Positions 23,546-31,736 of a DNA stretch of 64,000 nt are shown here, piece after piece. Origin of the DNA: Halostella limicola (GTDB lineage Archaea > Halobacteriota > Halobacteria > Halobacteriales > Natronoarchaeaceae); contig NZ_RCDI01000002.1 of NCBI RefSeq assembly GCF_003675875.1, positions 870,786 to 934,785 of the forward strand, given 5' to 3'. A model generated the notes under the pieces. That model was not told the origin of the DNA and searched no databases. It saw only the letters and a program-made list of their open reading frames with translations. A program made the position numbers and the translations under genes. The stretch's first letter is position 1. The number at the start of each line of letters is the position of its first letter.

Positions 23546-25384
23546 ATGAATCAGTCCGACACGGCCGTGACCCGGCTGTTCGGCGGTCCGGGGAGCGGGA
23601 AGACGACTGCCCTCCTCGACCGTGTCGAGGGTATCCTGGACGACGACGACGTCGAGATGCGCGACGTGCTCGTCGTCTCCTACACGCGCGCCGCCGCCGC
23701 GGAGGTCCGCGAGCGCCTCGCCGAGCGCCTCGACGCCAACCCGCGATCGCTGAAGGGCAACGTCTGCACGATGCACGCGAAGGCGTACGAACTGCTCGAT
23801 CTCTCCCGTAACGACGTCGTAGGCGAGGGCGACAAGGAGGAGTTCTGCGAGGAGTACGGGATCGAGTTCGAGGACGAACACGGCGGCGCCGGCCGCCGCA
23901 CCGCCCGGTCGACGACGATCGGCAACAAGATCATCGCCACGAGCCAGTGGCTCCAGCGGACGAACCGGGAGGTCGCCGACTGGTACGACGTCCCCTTCCA
24001 GTGGGACGAGGAGACGGTCCGCCTGCCGCCGGAGATCGACGACCGCGCCCAGGAGGGGAACAAGTACACCCCCACCTGGTCGAGCGACGACGACCGCATC
24101 GACGTTCCCGAGGCGATCCGCGGCTGGCGCAACTACAAGGGCGAGCACGACCTCGTCGGCTTCGCCGACATGCTCAAGCGCGTCAAGCAGCGCTCGCTCC
24201 AGCCGAACGTCGACTACCTGATCATCGACGAGTTCCAGGACATCACCCAGCTCCAGTACGAGGTGTACGAGGAGTGGAAGCCCCACCTGAAGAAGGCGCT
24301 CATCGCCGGCGACGACGACCAGGTCGTGTACGCCTGGCAGGGGGCCGACCCGCAGCTCCTCCTGGAGGAGGGCGGCGAGGACGTCATCCTCGACACCTCC
24401 TACCGCCTGCCCTCGCGCATCCTCCACACGGTGCAACAGGAGATCGGCCACATCGACGAGCGCCAGGAGAAGAACCTCTCGCCCCGGACGGAGGGCGGCG
24501 TCGTCGAGGCCGTCGAGAGCCCGTCGATGCTCGATCTGGTCCGGAACGTCCGGCGAACCGTCGACACCGACGACGGCTCGATCATGATCCTGTTCCGGGC
24601 GCGCTACCAGATGTTCCGGTTCATCGACGAGTTCATCACCGAGGGCATCCCGTTCCAGTGTCTCACCGACCAACGGATGTGGACCGACCGCCTCGACCAG
24701 TACGTCACCGCCGTCGAGCGAGTCGACGAGGGGAAGGACGTGACGGGGCTGCAGGCCCGCCGCCTCGCGGACATGCTGCAGGACTCCGCGTTCGGCACCA
24801 ACGAGCGCGACGAGCTGTTCGACTACATCGACGAGCGCGAGGAGGAGGCCGACACGGACGACCTCACCGAGATCTGGATCGACTCCGAGGTCGTCAACGA
24901 CCACGCCCCGTTCATGCCCGGTCCGGCCTCCGCGGCCGACATGGTACGGAAGGTCACCAGCTTCCAGAAGAAGAGCATGCGGGCGTACTTCGCGTCCGGC
25001 GAGTACGACGACATGGACCGCGACCGCTTCCGCGTCGGCACCATCCACAGCGCGAAGGGCCGCGAGGCCGACCACGTGTTCGTCGCGACCGACCTGACTG
25101 AGAAGGTCGTCGAGCAGATGGCCGCCACCGTCGAGGACCCGACTGACGTGCCCGGCTGCGAGGAGTTCACCAAGACGACCAGCCCCGTGCCGACGCTGAC
25201 CGACAACGAGCGCCGCGTCTTCTACGTCGGCATGAGCCGCGCCCGGGAGCGGCTCGTCCTGCTGGAGAACCTCGTCGACGGCGCGCCGACCCTGCCTATC
25301 GACGTGCTCCTCCACAACGAGCCGACGGAGACGGACATCGAGGAGCTCATCGACGAGGCGAAAGAGCCCCTCGAGGCCAAGTGA
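23546..25384 (+). CDS. UvrD/PcrA-like superfamily 1 DNA helicase
   Basis: A 612-residue SF1 helicase. Walker A GGPGSGKT is at residues 13-20; motif Ia VSYTRAAAAEVRERL follows; motif II is IIDEFQDITQLQ; motif III is GDDDQVVYAWQGADP; motif V is TIHSAKGREADHVFV and motif VI is VGMSRARERLVLL. It should unwind DNA 3' to 5' in repair or replication restart. It is shorter than bacterial UvrD, with reduced insert domains. The ATG at 23546 is preferred to a GTG at 23540. The M24-like gene starts 7 nt after the stop. Confidence 0.9.
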   Translation: MNQSDTAVTRLFGGPGSGKTTALLDRVEGILDDDDVEMRDVLVVSYTRAAAAEVRERLAERLDANPRSLKGNVCTMHAKAYELLDLSRNDVVGEGDKEEFCEEYGIEFEDEHGGAGRRTARSTTIGNKIIATSQWLQRTNREVADWYDVPFQWDEETVRLPPEIDDRAQEGNKYTPTWSSDDDRIDVPEAIRGWRNYKGEHDLVGFADMLKRVKQRSLQPNVDYLIIDEFQDITQLQYEVYEEWKPHLKKALIAGDDDQVVYAWQGADPQLLLEEGGEDVILDTSYRLPSRILHTVQQEIGHIDERQEKNLSPRTEGGVVEAVESPSMLDLVRNVRRTVDTDDGSIMILFRARYQMFRFIDEFITEGIPFQCLTDQRMWTDRLDQYVTAVERVDEGKDVTGLQARRLADMLQDSAFGTNERDELFDYIDEREEEADTDDLTEIWIDSEVVNDHAPFMPGPASAADMVRKVTSFQKKSMRAYFASGEYDDMDRDRFRVGTIHSAKGREADHVFVATDLTEKVVEQMAATVEDPTDVPGCEEFTKTTSPVPTLTDNERRVFYVGMSRARERLVLLENLVDGAPTLPIDVLLHNEPTETDIEELIDEAKEPLEAK

Positions 25385-25391
25385 CCGCGGG

Positions 25392-26468
25392 ATGCCAGCG
25401 TTCCCGTCCGACGCGATAGACGCCGCCCTCGCCGAGCGCGACGCCGCCGCTTTCCTCCACGCCGGCCGCACCGACGAGCCGACGCTGCGGTACTGCGCCG
25501 GCCCGCTCCCGGACGGGGAGGCGGCGGTCGTCTACGCCGACGGCCGCGCGACACTCTGCGTCCCGACCGAATTGGAAGCCGCGGCCGGCGCGAACGCCCG
25601 CGCGATCGACGCGCCCGTCGGCAAGGCGGCCGTCGCCGTCCTCGACGAACTGGGCGTCGACGGGACGGTGCTGACCCCCCGGAACGTCCCGCATGACGCC
25701 GCCCTCTACGCCGAGAACGCGGGGTTCGAACTGGCCTCGACCGCCGCCGTCGAGCGGGCGCGGGCGGTCAAGTCCGCCGCCGAGCGCGAGCGGATCGCCG
25801 ACGCGCAGGGTGCCGCGGTCGCCGGCGTCGAGCGGGCCCGCGAGGCGCTGCGCGCGGCGAGCGTCGCCGACGGCGAACTCCGCCGCGACGGCGACCCGCT
25901 GACGGCGCGGGCGCTCCGCGAGGCCGTCGACGCCGCCGTGCGGTCGAACGGCGCGAGCCCCGCGAACGACACCGGCGTGACCGTCGGTTCCGGCGAGCGG
26001 GCTCCCGACGCGCCGATCGCGGCCGGCGAGACGGTCGTCGTCCGGGTCGCGCCGCGCGAGCCCGGCGGCTACCGCGGCGCGCTCGCCCGGACGTTCGTCG
26101 TCGAGGGCGAGGGCGGCTGGGAGCGCCGCGCCCAGCTCGCCGTCGAGCGGGCGATGGACTCCGTCTACCGCGAGCTCGAAGCGGGGGTCGCCGCCTCGAC
26201 GATCCGCGAGGAGGTCCTCGTCGAGTGCGGCGCGTACGGCTTCGCCGACGACGCGCTCCCGGAGACGGCGGGGCACGGCGTCGGTCTCGCCGTCCGCGAA
26301 CGGCCGGACCTGCGGAGCGACGACCCCCTGCCGGCCGGGACGGTGCTGGCGATAACCCCGGCCGTCACCGACCCGGACGGCGGCGCGGTGGCCCTGACGG
26401 ACCTCGTCGCGGTCACCGAGGACGGCTACGAGTCGCTGGGGACGACCGACCGGTCGCTGCGGCCGTAG
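25392..26468 (+). CDS. M24-fold (Xaa-Pro peptidase-like) protein lacking canonical metal ligands
   Basis: A 358-residue protein with the N-terminal creatinase-like domain and C-terminal pita-bread fold of M24 peptidases. The canonical acids are missing: the GYxxD region reads GGYRGALARTF (Ala for Asp), the position 11 residues earlier is Val/Arg rather than Asp, the EPG motif reads AITPAV and the last RxED reads VALTDLVAV. Only the TAGHGVGL histidine remains. It is thus probably not a metal-dependent peptidase. It begins 7 nt after the helicase gene, so co-transcription is likely. Confidence 0.75.
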   Translation: MPAFPSDAIDAALAERDAAAFLHAGRTDEPTLRYCAGPLPDGEAAVVYADGRATLCVPTELEAAAGANARAIDAPVGKAAVAVLDELGVDGTVLTPRNVPHDAALYAENAGFELASTAAVERARAVKSAAERERIADAQGAAVAGVERAREALRAASVADGELRRDGDPLTARALREAVDAAVRSNGASPANDTGVTVGSGERAPDAPIAAGETVVVRVAPREPGGYRGALARTFVVEGEGGWERRAQLAVERAMDSVYRELEAGVAASTIREEVLVECGAYGFADDALPETAGHGVGLAVRERPDLRSDDPLPAGTVLAITPAVTDPDGGAVALTDLVAVTEDGYESLGTTDRSLRP

Positions 26469-26550
26469 CCCGCCGCGCTGTCGGGCCCACGGTCGTCGCG
26501 CGGCGCCGGGGCAACCCCGCTTTCTTTGCCGCTCTCGGCGTAGTACGGCC

Positions 26551-27933
26551 ATGTCCGACTACGACCTCGTCGTGCTCGGGGGCGGTACCGGGAACCTGGT
26601 AGCGGCCGCGGCGGCGGACCGCGGGAAGGGCGTCGCGCTCGTCGAGCGCGACCGCCTCGGCGGGACCTGCCTCAACCGCGGGTGCAACCCGTCGAAACAG
26701 CTGATCCACCGCGCCAACGTCGTCGAGACCGTCCGCGGCGCCGAGGGCTACGGCGTCGACGCGTCGCTCGACGGGATCGCGTACGAGGACGTCGTCGCCG
26801 AGGTCACGGCGGCGGTGACCGAGGAAGCCGAGGCGAAGGCCGAGCGAGCGCGGGCGAACGACCGGATCACGCTGTACCAGGCCGAAGGGGAGTTCGTCGA
26901 CGAGCGCGCGGTCGAGGTCGCCGTCGACGGCGGCGAGCGGATAACGGGCGACGACGTCGTCCTCGCGGGCGGGTCGCGGCCGATGGTCCCCGAGAGCATC
27001 GACGGGACGGACGAGGTCGACTTCCTGACCAGCGCCGACGCCCTCCGTCTGGAGGCGCTGCCCGACCACCTCGTGATCGTCGGCGGCGGGTACGTCGCCG
27101 TCGAGATGGCCCACTTCTTCGGCGCGATGGGGGCCGACGTGACTATCGTCGGGCGCAGCGACGTGCTCGCCGGTCGCGAGGACCGCGACGTCGCAGATCG
27201 CCTGACGGCGGCCTACCGCGAGCGCTTCGACCTCCGACTGGGGTACGAGGCGAGCGCGTTCACCGAGGACGGCGAGGCGACGGTCGTGACGGCCGAGGAC
27301 GACGACGGCGAGGAGATACGGGTCAGGGGCGACGAGGTCCTGCTCGCCGCGGGGCGGCGACCGAACTCCGATAGCTGGAACGTCGACGCCGCGGGGATCG
27401 ACACCGACGAGAAGGGGTTCGTCGAGACGGACGAGCATCTCGAGACCTCCGTCGACGGCGTGTGGGCGATCGGCGACATCGCGGGCAACTACATGTTCAA
27501 GCACTCCGGCGACAAGGAGGCCGAGTGCGTCGTCGCGAACGCCGTCGACGGCGAGCGCGAGGCGGTCGAGTACCCCGGCATGGCCCACGCCATCTTCGGC
27601 TCGCCGGAGGTCGGCAGCCTCGGGAAAGCGGAGTCGGCGGTCGACGGCGAGTGCGAGGTCGGCACGTTCGCGTACGGCGAGACGGCGCTCGGAACGGTGG
27701 TGGCCGAGGACGGCGACTTCGCGAAGGCGGTCGTCGCGCCGGACGGCGAGATCCTCGGCTTCCACGTCGTCGGCCCGCACGCGTCAATACTGGTCCACGA
27801 GGTCGCCACCGCGGTCGCGGCGGGCGCGGACGCCGAGCGGATCGCCGAGACGATCCACGTCCACCCGGCGCTCTCGGAGGTCGTGCAGGGCGCGTTCCGC
27901 GACGTCAGGGACGTCGCGCCGAACGGGTTGTGA
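26551..27933 (+). CDS. FAD-dependent disulfide reductase (dihydrolipoyl dehydrogenase family)
   Basis: A 460-residue class I pyridine nucleotide-disulfide oxidoreductase. FAD motif GGGTGN is at 11-16, the redox pair is CLNRGC near residues 49-54, the NAD(P)-binding GGGYVAVEMA motif lies near 175, and the catalytic HPALSE dyad is near the C-terminus. Haloarchaeal relatives include bis-gamma-glutamylcystine reductase, mercuric-reductase-like and lipoamide enzymes. No E2 genes adjoin, so the true substrate is open. It follows the M24 gene after 82 nt. Confidence 0.85.
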   Translation: MSDYDLVVLGGGTGNLVAAAAADRGKGVALVERDRLGGTCLNRGCNPSKQLIHRANVVETVRGAEGYGVDASLDGIAYEDVVAEVTAAVTEEAEAKAERARANDRITLYQAEGEFVDERAVEVAVDGGERITGDDVVLAGGSRPMVPESIDGTDEVDFLTSADALRLEALPDHLVIVGGGYVAVEMAHFFGAMGADVTIVGRSDVLAGREDRDVADRLTAAYRERFDLRLGYEASAFTEDGEATVVTAEDDDGEEIRVRGDEVLLAAGRRPNSDSWNVDAAGIDTDEKGFVETDEHLETSVDGVWAIGDIAGNYMFKHSGDKEAECVVANAVDGEREAVEYPGMAHAIFGSPEVGSLGKAESAVDGECEVGTFAYGETALGTVVAEDGDFAKAVVAPDGEILGFHVVGPHASILVHEVATAVAAGADAERIAETIHVHPALSEVVQGAFRDVRDVAPNGL

Positions 27934-28013
27934 TAGGGAGTGATGTAACTGTTTACCGGTATTCGCCGACCCCGCGTCGGCGAAATACCGAAATGAGTTA
28001 CAACAGTCCCTAT
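27933..28013. repeat. 81-bp nested inverted-repeat element, copy B (MITE-like)
   Basis: The outer arms begin ATAGGGAGTGATGTAAC (27933-) and end with the imperfect complement GTTACAACAGTCCCTAT (-28013), with four mismatches. Inside is a longer stem: CGGTATTCGCCGAC with complement GTCGGCGAAATACCG (one bulged A) around loop CCCGC. The left end touches the stop of the disulfide reductase gene. Size and layout match copy A at 3285-3364, and both inner stems share TTCGCC/GGCGAA. Confidence 0.65.
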
Positions 28014-28044
28014 GAACCGGGTCGGCGCGGTGGCGGTCGCGTCG

Positions 28045-28383
28045 CTACGGGCGGATGTAGCTGTACCCCTGATCCTGTAAGCGCGTCAGTTCCCCCGCGC
28101 CCGACGGGACGGTCTCGACGCCGTCGACGAGGTCCGCCTCCGCGATGTCGAGCATGTCGAGCGTGTTGCTGCAGGCCCGGAACTCGATCCCCTGTTCGAG
28201 GAGGTCCCGCACTATGTCGCTCCCCTCGCCGTCGGCCCGGAGCGGTTCGATGCCCTCTGACTGCGCGACGACCGCGACGTCGGTCACGTCGACGGAGTCG
28301 TCCTTCGTGAGGTTCTCCGCGATGGTCAGCGCCGTCTCCTGTTCCTCCGCGTCACCCGTGATGAGGTGGAACACAGTTTGCAT
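28045..28383 (-). CDS. DsrE-family sulfur-relay-type protein
   Basis: A 112-residue protein of the DsrE/DsrF-like fold: VFHLITGDAEEQETALTIAENL at the N-terminus, an AQSEGIEPLRADG region and a conserved cysteine in FRACSNTLDM near residue 70. Members bind persulfide on such a cysteine or have unknown roles. A redoxin gene lies 99 nt upstream on the same strand, which makes a redox link plausible. Confidence in fold is good, in role low. Confidence 0.75.
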   Translation of the reverse strand: MQTVFHLITGDAEEQETALTIAENLTKDDSVDVTDVAVVAQSEGIEPLRADGEGSDIVRDLLEQGIEFRACSNTLDMLDIAEADLVDGVETVPSGAGELTRLQDQGYSYIRP

Positions 28384-28482
28384 GCCACAGTTTCCACGGA
28401 CCAGTTATCAATAGTGATTGTGGAGGGGAGACGACGTGTCCGCCGGAAAATGGAAGCCTTCGGGGCGGTCCTCGCGGCCGGG

Positions 28483-28965
28483 TTACTCGCCGAACGGGGC
28501 CTCGTAGCCATTCCGGACGAAGTAGCGGACCCAGTTCCCGTAGGTGCGGTCGGCCGGGTGGTCGGCGACCTGCTCGTAGCGGACCGTCCCCTCCTCGTCG
28601 ATCACGTACGTCGCCGCGACGCCCGTGAGTCCGTGGCTCGTCTGCTCGGTACCGCTGTACTGTTCGGCCACTTCGCCCTCGGGGTCGGCGAGCAACTGGA
28701 AGTCGAAGTCGAACCGGTCGCGCATCTCCCGCAGTTTCGGCAGCGTGTCTGTCACGACGGGGAGCACGTCCACGTCCTCGTTGAACCAGAGGTCGTAGGA
28801 GACCTCGCTGAACGTCTGGAGCTGCTCGGCGCAGAAGCTGCACCAGTGCCCGCGGTTGATCAGGACTACGGTGGCGCCCTCGTCCAGCGTGTCCGAGAGC
28901 GCGACCGATTCGCCGGCGGTGCTTTCGAGCGTGAACTCGGGCGCGGATTCGCCTTCGAGCGACAT
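28483..28965 (-). CDS. Redoxin / AhpC-TSA family protein
   Basis: A 160-residue peroxiredoxin-fold protein. It has GESAPEFTLESTAGES at the start and an active-site motif in HWCSFCAEQL, a CxxC pair near residues 41-44. That places it near thioredoxin-like redoxins with a CxxC rather than the single-Cys TxxC of classical peroxiredoxins. The following SEVSYDLWFNEDVDVLPVVTD block is typical. Peroxidase activity is inferred. It lies 99 nt upstream of the DsrE gene and 69 nt downstream of the DUF7533-like gene. Confidence 0.8.
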   Translation of the reverse strand: MSLEGESAPEFTLESTAGESVALSDTLDEGATVVLINRGHWCSFCAEQLQTFSEVSYDLWFNEDVDVLPVVTDTLPKLREMRDRFDFDFQLLADPEGEVAEQYSGTEQTSHGLTGVAATYVIDEEGTVRYEQVADHPADRTYGNWVRYFVRNGYEAPFGE

Positions 28966-29034
28966 GGGCGCGTTAGGCCGAACCCGCGGAAAAGCCTTGG
29001 CGCACCGGAGGCGGTGTCGAGAACGCGAGACGGC

Positions 29035-29274
29035 TCAGTTCTCCTCTTCGTCTTTCGCCACCGCCCCGACGACCTTCTCCGCGGCCTCGCCGGGCAGGTC
29101 GCCCGGCGTCGTCAGGTACTCCTCGGCGGCCACCATCAGGGCCGCGACGACGAGAAAGCCCGCGCCGACGAGCGTCCGGCCGGAGACGAGGAAGTCAACG
29201 CCGACGTACGCGACGGGGATGGCGAAGACGAGCGTCGCCCCCAGTTGGATCGTGCCGATGATGCCGCGACTCAT
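29035..29274 (-). CDS. DUF7533-like small membrane protein
   Basis: A 79-residue protein with two membrane helices (about residues 8-28 and 33-52) and a charged C-terminal tail ending in DEEEN. The layout matches a small haloarchaeal family I recall as DUF7533. No function is known. It is divergent from the riboflavin synthase gene at 83 nt. Confidence 0.6.
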   Translation of the reverse strand: MSRGIIGTIQLGATLVFAIPVAYVGVDFLVSGRTLVGAGFLVVAALMVAAEEYLTTPGDLPGEAAEKVVGAVAKDEEEN

Positions 29275-29357
29275 TGCCGCGGGGTAGGCCGGCGGGGTAG
29301 AAAAGTCCGTCCGTCCGAGTCGGGAGGGTTTTGCCCCGGCGGGTCCGAGCGTGGTAC

Positions 29358-29954
29358 ATGTTCACCGGCATTGTCGAGGAGACCGGCGAGGTGCTCTCCG
29401 CGGACGAGGCGGAGGGCGTCCTGCGCCTGCGCATCGCGAGCGGGTACGACGGACTGGCCCACGGTCAGAGCATCAGCGTCAGCGGAGCCTGCCTCACGGT
29501 CGAGGCGTTCGGCGACGGCGCGGACGGCCAGTGGTTCGAGGTGTTCCTCGCGGAGGAGACGCGAGCGAAGACGTACCTCGGGAACGTCGGCGAGGGCGAC
29601 CGGGTCAACCTCGAACGCGCGCTCCGGGCGGACGACCGCCTCGACGGCCACTTCGTGCAGGGCCACGTCGACGCGACGACGGAGGTCGTCGACGTTCGGC
29701 GGGTCGGCGACGACTGGGAGTTCGAGTTCGCGCTCCCCGAAGACCACGCCCGCTACGTCGTCGACAAGGGCTCGGTGGCGCTGGACGGGATCAGCCTGAC
29801 GGTCGCCGACCGCGGCGAGGAGACGTTCACCGTCGCCGTCATCCCGACGACGCACGACCTGACGACGCTCTCGGAGAAGGAGCCGGGCGACCCCGTCCAC
29901 GTGGAGGTGGACGTGATCGCAAAGTACGCCGAGCAGCTCGTCGAGGGGTACTAG
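29358..29954 (+). CDS. ribE: Riboflavin synthase (alpha subunit type)
   Basis: Converts two 6,7-dimethyl-8-ribityllumazine molecules into riboflavin and a pyrimidine. The 198-residue product has two homologous lumazine-binding halves: N-terminal TGIVEETGEV, SGACLTVE and the FVQGHVDATTEVV junction, and the second half KGSVALDGISLTVADRG. The MFTGIVEE start at 29358 is canonical. This bacterial-type enzyme replaces the unrelated archaeal RibC in some haloarchaea. Its end is 21 nt from the end of the convergent PrsW gene. Confidence 0.94.
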   Translation: MFTGIVEETGEVLSADEAEGVLRLRIASGYDGLAHGQSISVSGACLTVEAFGDGADGQWFEVFLAEETRAKTYLGNVGEGDRVNLERALRADDRLDGHFVQGHVDATTEVVDVRRVGDDWEFEFALPEDHARYVVDKGSVALDGISLTVADRGEETFTVAVIPTTHDLTTLSEKEPGDPVHVEVDVIAKYAEQLVEGY

Positions 29955-29975
29955 CCCTCGACCAGTCGACGGGCG

Positions 29976-30965
29976 TTAGCTCTCGAACTCCGTACGCTCC
30001 GGCGCGGGCTGGTGGTCGCGCTCGGCGTTGACGGAGTTGTACACGGACTTGTACCGGGAGATCTTCCGGAAGAGGTAGAGCCCGGCGAGCGTGACGTAGA
30101 GGACGATGTACCCGACGAATGCCGCGCCCTGGCCGAGTGCCGTGGCGTCGGCGACGAGCGGCGGCACGATGCCGACGGTGACGTTGTAGGTGGCGTGGAC
30201 GAACGCAGCGACGAGGATCCCCTTGACGGCGATGGGGCCGGCGTTCTCCTGATTGAACTTCGCGAGGCCGAGGTAGTAGCCGGCGATGCCGGAGTAGACG
30301 ACGTGGCCCGGCCCCGCCAGCGCACGGACGAAGGCGATGCTGAACACGCCGCCGTCCTCCATGAACCGGGTGATGTACAGCGCGTTCTCGATGGTCGCGA
30401 AACCGAGGCCGGCGACCGCGCCGTACACCGCGCCGTCGAGCACGGAGTCGAATCGGGGGCTCCGGTAGGCCCACAACCGAACCGCCAGCATCTTGACGAT
30501 CTCCTCGACGGGCCCGACGACGAGGTAGAAAAACAGTATCGAGCCGAGGCCGACGACCCCGAAGTCGATCATCTGGAGCACGCTCCCGAAGTCGTTCAGG
30601 ACGCCCGCGAACCCGGCGAACAGCACGGCCAGGACGAACGTCGCGACGAGCAGGTCGAGCGGCTCGCCGCTCGTCACGTCGGCCTTCCAGACGTACAGGG
30701 CGAGCAGCAGCGCCGGAACGGCCGACAGCAGCACGAACGCGCCGACGTACGGGTCGAGCACCGCGCCGAGGCTCCCGAGCGCGAACAGCGCGACGAGGAT
30801 GACCACGCCGAGCAGGATGAGGATCCACCGCAGGATCGGCCGGATGCTGCCGTGGACCGCGACGGCGAGGCGGTCGACGGCCGAGCGAGGCTCCCAGTCG
30901 CTAACGTCGTAGAGGTCCCGCGAACCGTCCGCCGCGCGGTCCACGGGATCGCGACCCGATGACAT
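29976..30965 (-). CDS. PrsW family intramembrane metalloprotease
   Basis: A 329-residue multi-pass membrane protein with around eight hydrophobic segments from residue 42 onward. The PrsW-family EExxK motif lies at Glu154, Glu155 and Lys158 (VGPVEEIVKML), and further conserved blocks are ATIENALYITRF and HATYNVTVG. Related bacterial enzymes cleave membrane-anchored anti-sigma factors; the archaeal substrates are unknown. The ATG at 30965 is preferred to an upstream frame start because the extra residues carry no similarity. It is divergent from the small acidic gene at 31100. Confidence 0.85.
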   Translation of the reverse strand: MSSGRDPVDRAADGSRDLYDVSDWEPRSAVDRLAVAVHGSIRPILRWILILLGVVILVALFALGSLGAVLDPYVGAFVLLSAVPALLLALYVWKADVTSGEPLDLLVATFVLAVLFAGFAGVLNDFGSVLQMIDFGVVGLGSILFFYLVVGPVEEIVKMLAVRLWAYRSPRFDSVLDGAVYGAVAGLGFATIENALYITRFMEDGGVFSIAFVRALAGPGHVVYSGIAGYYLGLAKFNQENAGPIAVKGILVAAFVHATYNVTVGIVPPLVADATALGQGAAFVGYIVLYVTLAGLYLFRKISRYKSVYNSVNAERDHQPAPERTEFES

Positions 30966-31035
30966 ACCCGCGTATACAGTATCTCGGGGGGTAATGTTTG
31001 GGCCTAGCTTTTGTGGCGCCGTATCTTTGTATGTC

Positions 31036-31072
31036 ATTATATACCATAACGTGTTATAGGGTGGCGCTTATC
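31036..31072 (+). promoter_or_regulatory. AT-rich control region of the 55-aa acidic gene
   Basis: ATTATATA (31036-31043) and a second AT run GCTTATC (31066-31072, 28-34 nt before the ATG) are separated by an imperfect palindrome ATAACGTGTTAT (31046-31057). The GCTTATC copy has the right spacing for a leaderless start; the palindrome may be an operator or serve the divergent PrsW gene. Confidence 0.35.
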
Positions 31073-31099
31073 AGGGACGATCCGCCAGTTCGGGTAACG

Positions 31100-31267
31100 A
31101 TGTTCAGTAACAGTCGAGGGATCATGTACTCGTCCCCGCCCACAGCGGAGGAAAACGCCGAAGAGAAAGAAACGAACGCGGAGGAACCCGCGGAACCGGA
31201 CGTCGCCGAGACGACCGTCACCGAGGCCGACGCCAACTGGGCGGGCGAGCTCGCCGCGGACGACTGA
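31100..31267 (+). CDS. Small acidic hypothetical protein
   Basis: A 55-residue protein, highly Glu/Ala-rich after the first 12 residues, with no cysteines and no hydrophobic segment, so probably intrinsically disordered. The ATG at 31100 is preceded by a plausible promoter. The sequence composition is protein-like for a halophile, but coding status rests on the open frame and promoter only. No family recognised. Confidence 0.5.
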   Translation: MFSNSRGIMYSSPPTAEENAEEKETNAEEPAEPDVAETTVTEADANWAGELAADD

Positions 31268-31358
31268 GTTTTCTATCCGGCGATAGCCGAGTTTCCGACG
31301 CCCCGGTAGCGACCGCTCTTTCGCTCCGTTCAAATCCCTGGCCCGCGAAGCGGCCCAC

Positions 31359-31736
31359 ATGCACTTCGACCAGCGAACGCAGTCGGCACTCCGGGAGGTC
31401 GGCTTGGACGCGGACGACCTGCAGGCCGCCTCGGAGGCCGTCGTCGAGGCCACCGAGGAGACCGCCGCCGACCTCGTCGACTTCTTCGAGGAGCGCGACG
31501 CCGTCTACTCCGACATGGACATGGCCCACTCGGCCAGCGACTACCCCGAGCACTCCGTCGACTACCTCGACCTGACGACCCACGCCGACGAGATGCGCGG
31601 GTGGCTCCGCTTCGACACGTGGGGCGCGTACGTCGAGGACGGGCGCGTGCTGGACGACGACCTCGTCGAACTGACGCTCGGCCCGACGATCCACGACCGG
31701 GTGCTGTTCGCCGACGCCCGCGAGCGACTGGAATGA
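31359..31736 (+). CDS. DUF5813-like haloarchaeal protein
   Basis: A 125-residue acidic protein with long helices in the first half (QSALREVGLDADDLQAASEAV) and a second half with RGWLRFDTWGAYVEDGRVLDD that looks like a small beta domain. It resembles a haloarchaeal family I recall as DUF5813. It overlaps the FAU-1 gene by 4 nt (ATGA), so the two are probably made together and may act together in RNA metabolism. Confidence 0.65.
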   Translation: MHFDQRTQSALREVGLDADDLQAASEAVVEATEETAADLVDFFEERDAVYSDMDMAHSASDYPEHSVDYLDLTTHADEMRGWLRFDTWGAYVEDGRVLDDDLVELTLGPTIHDRVLFADARERLE

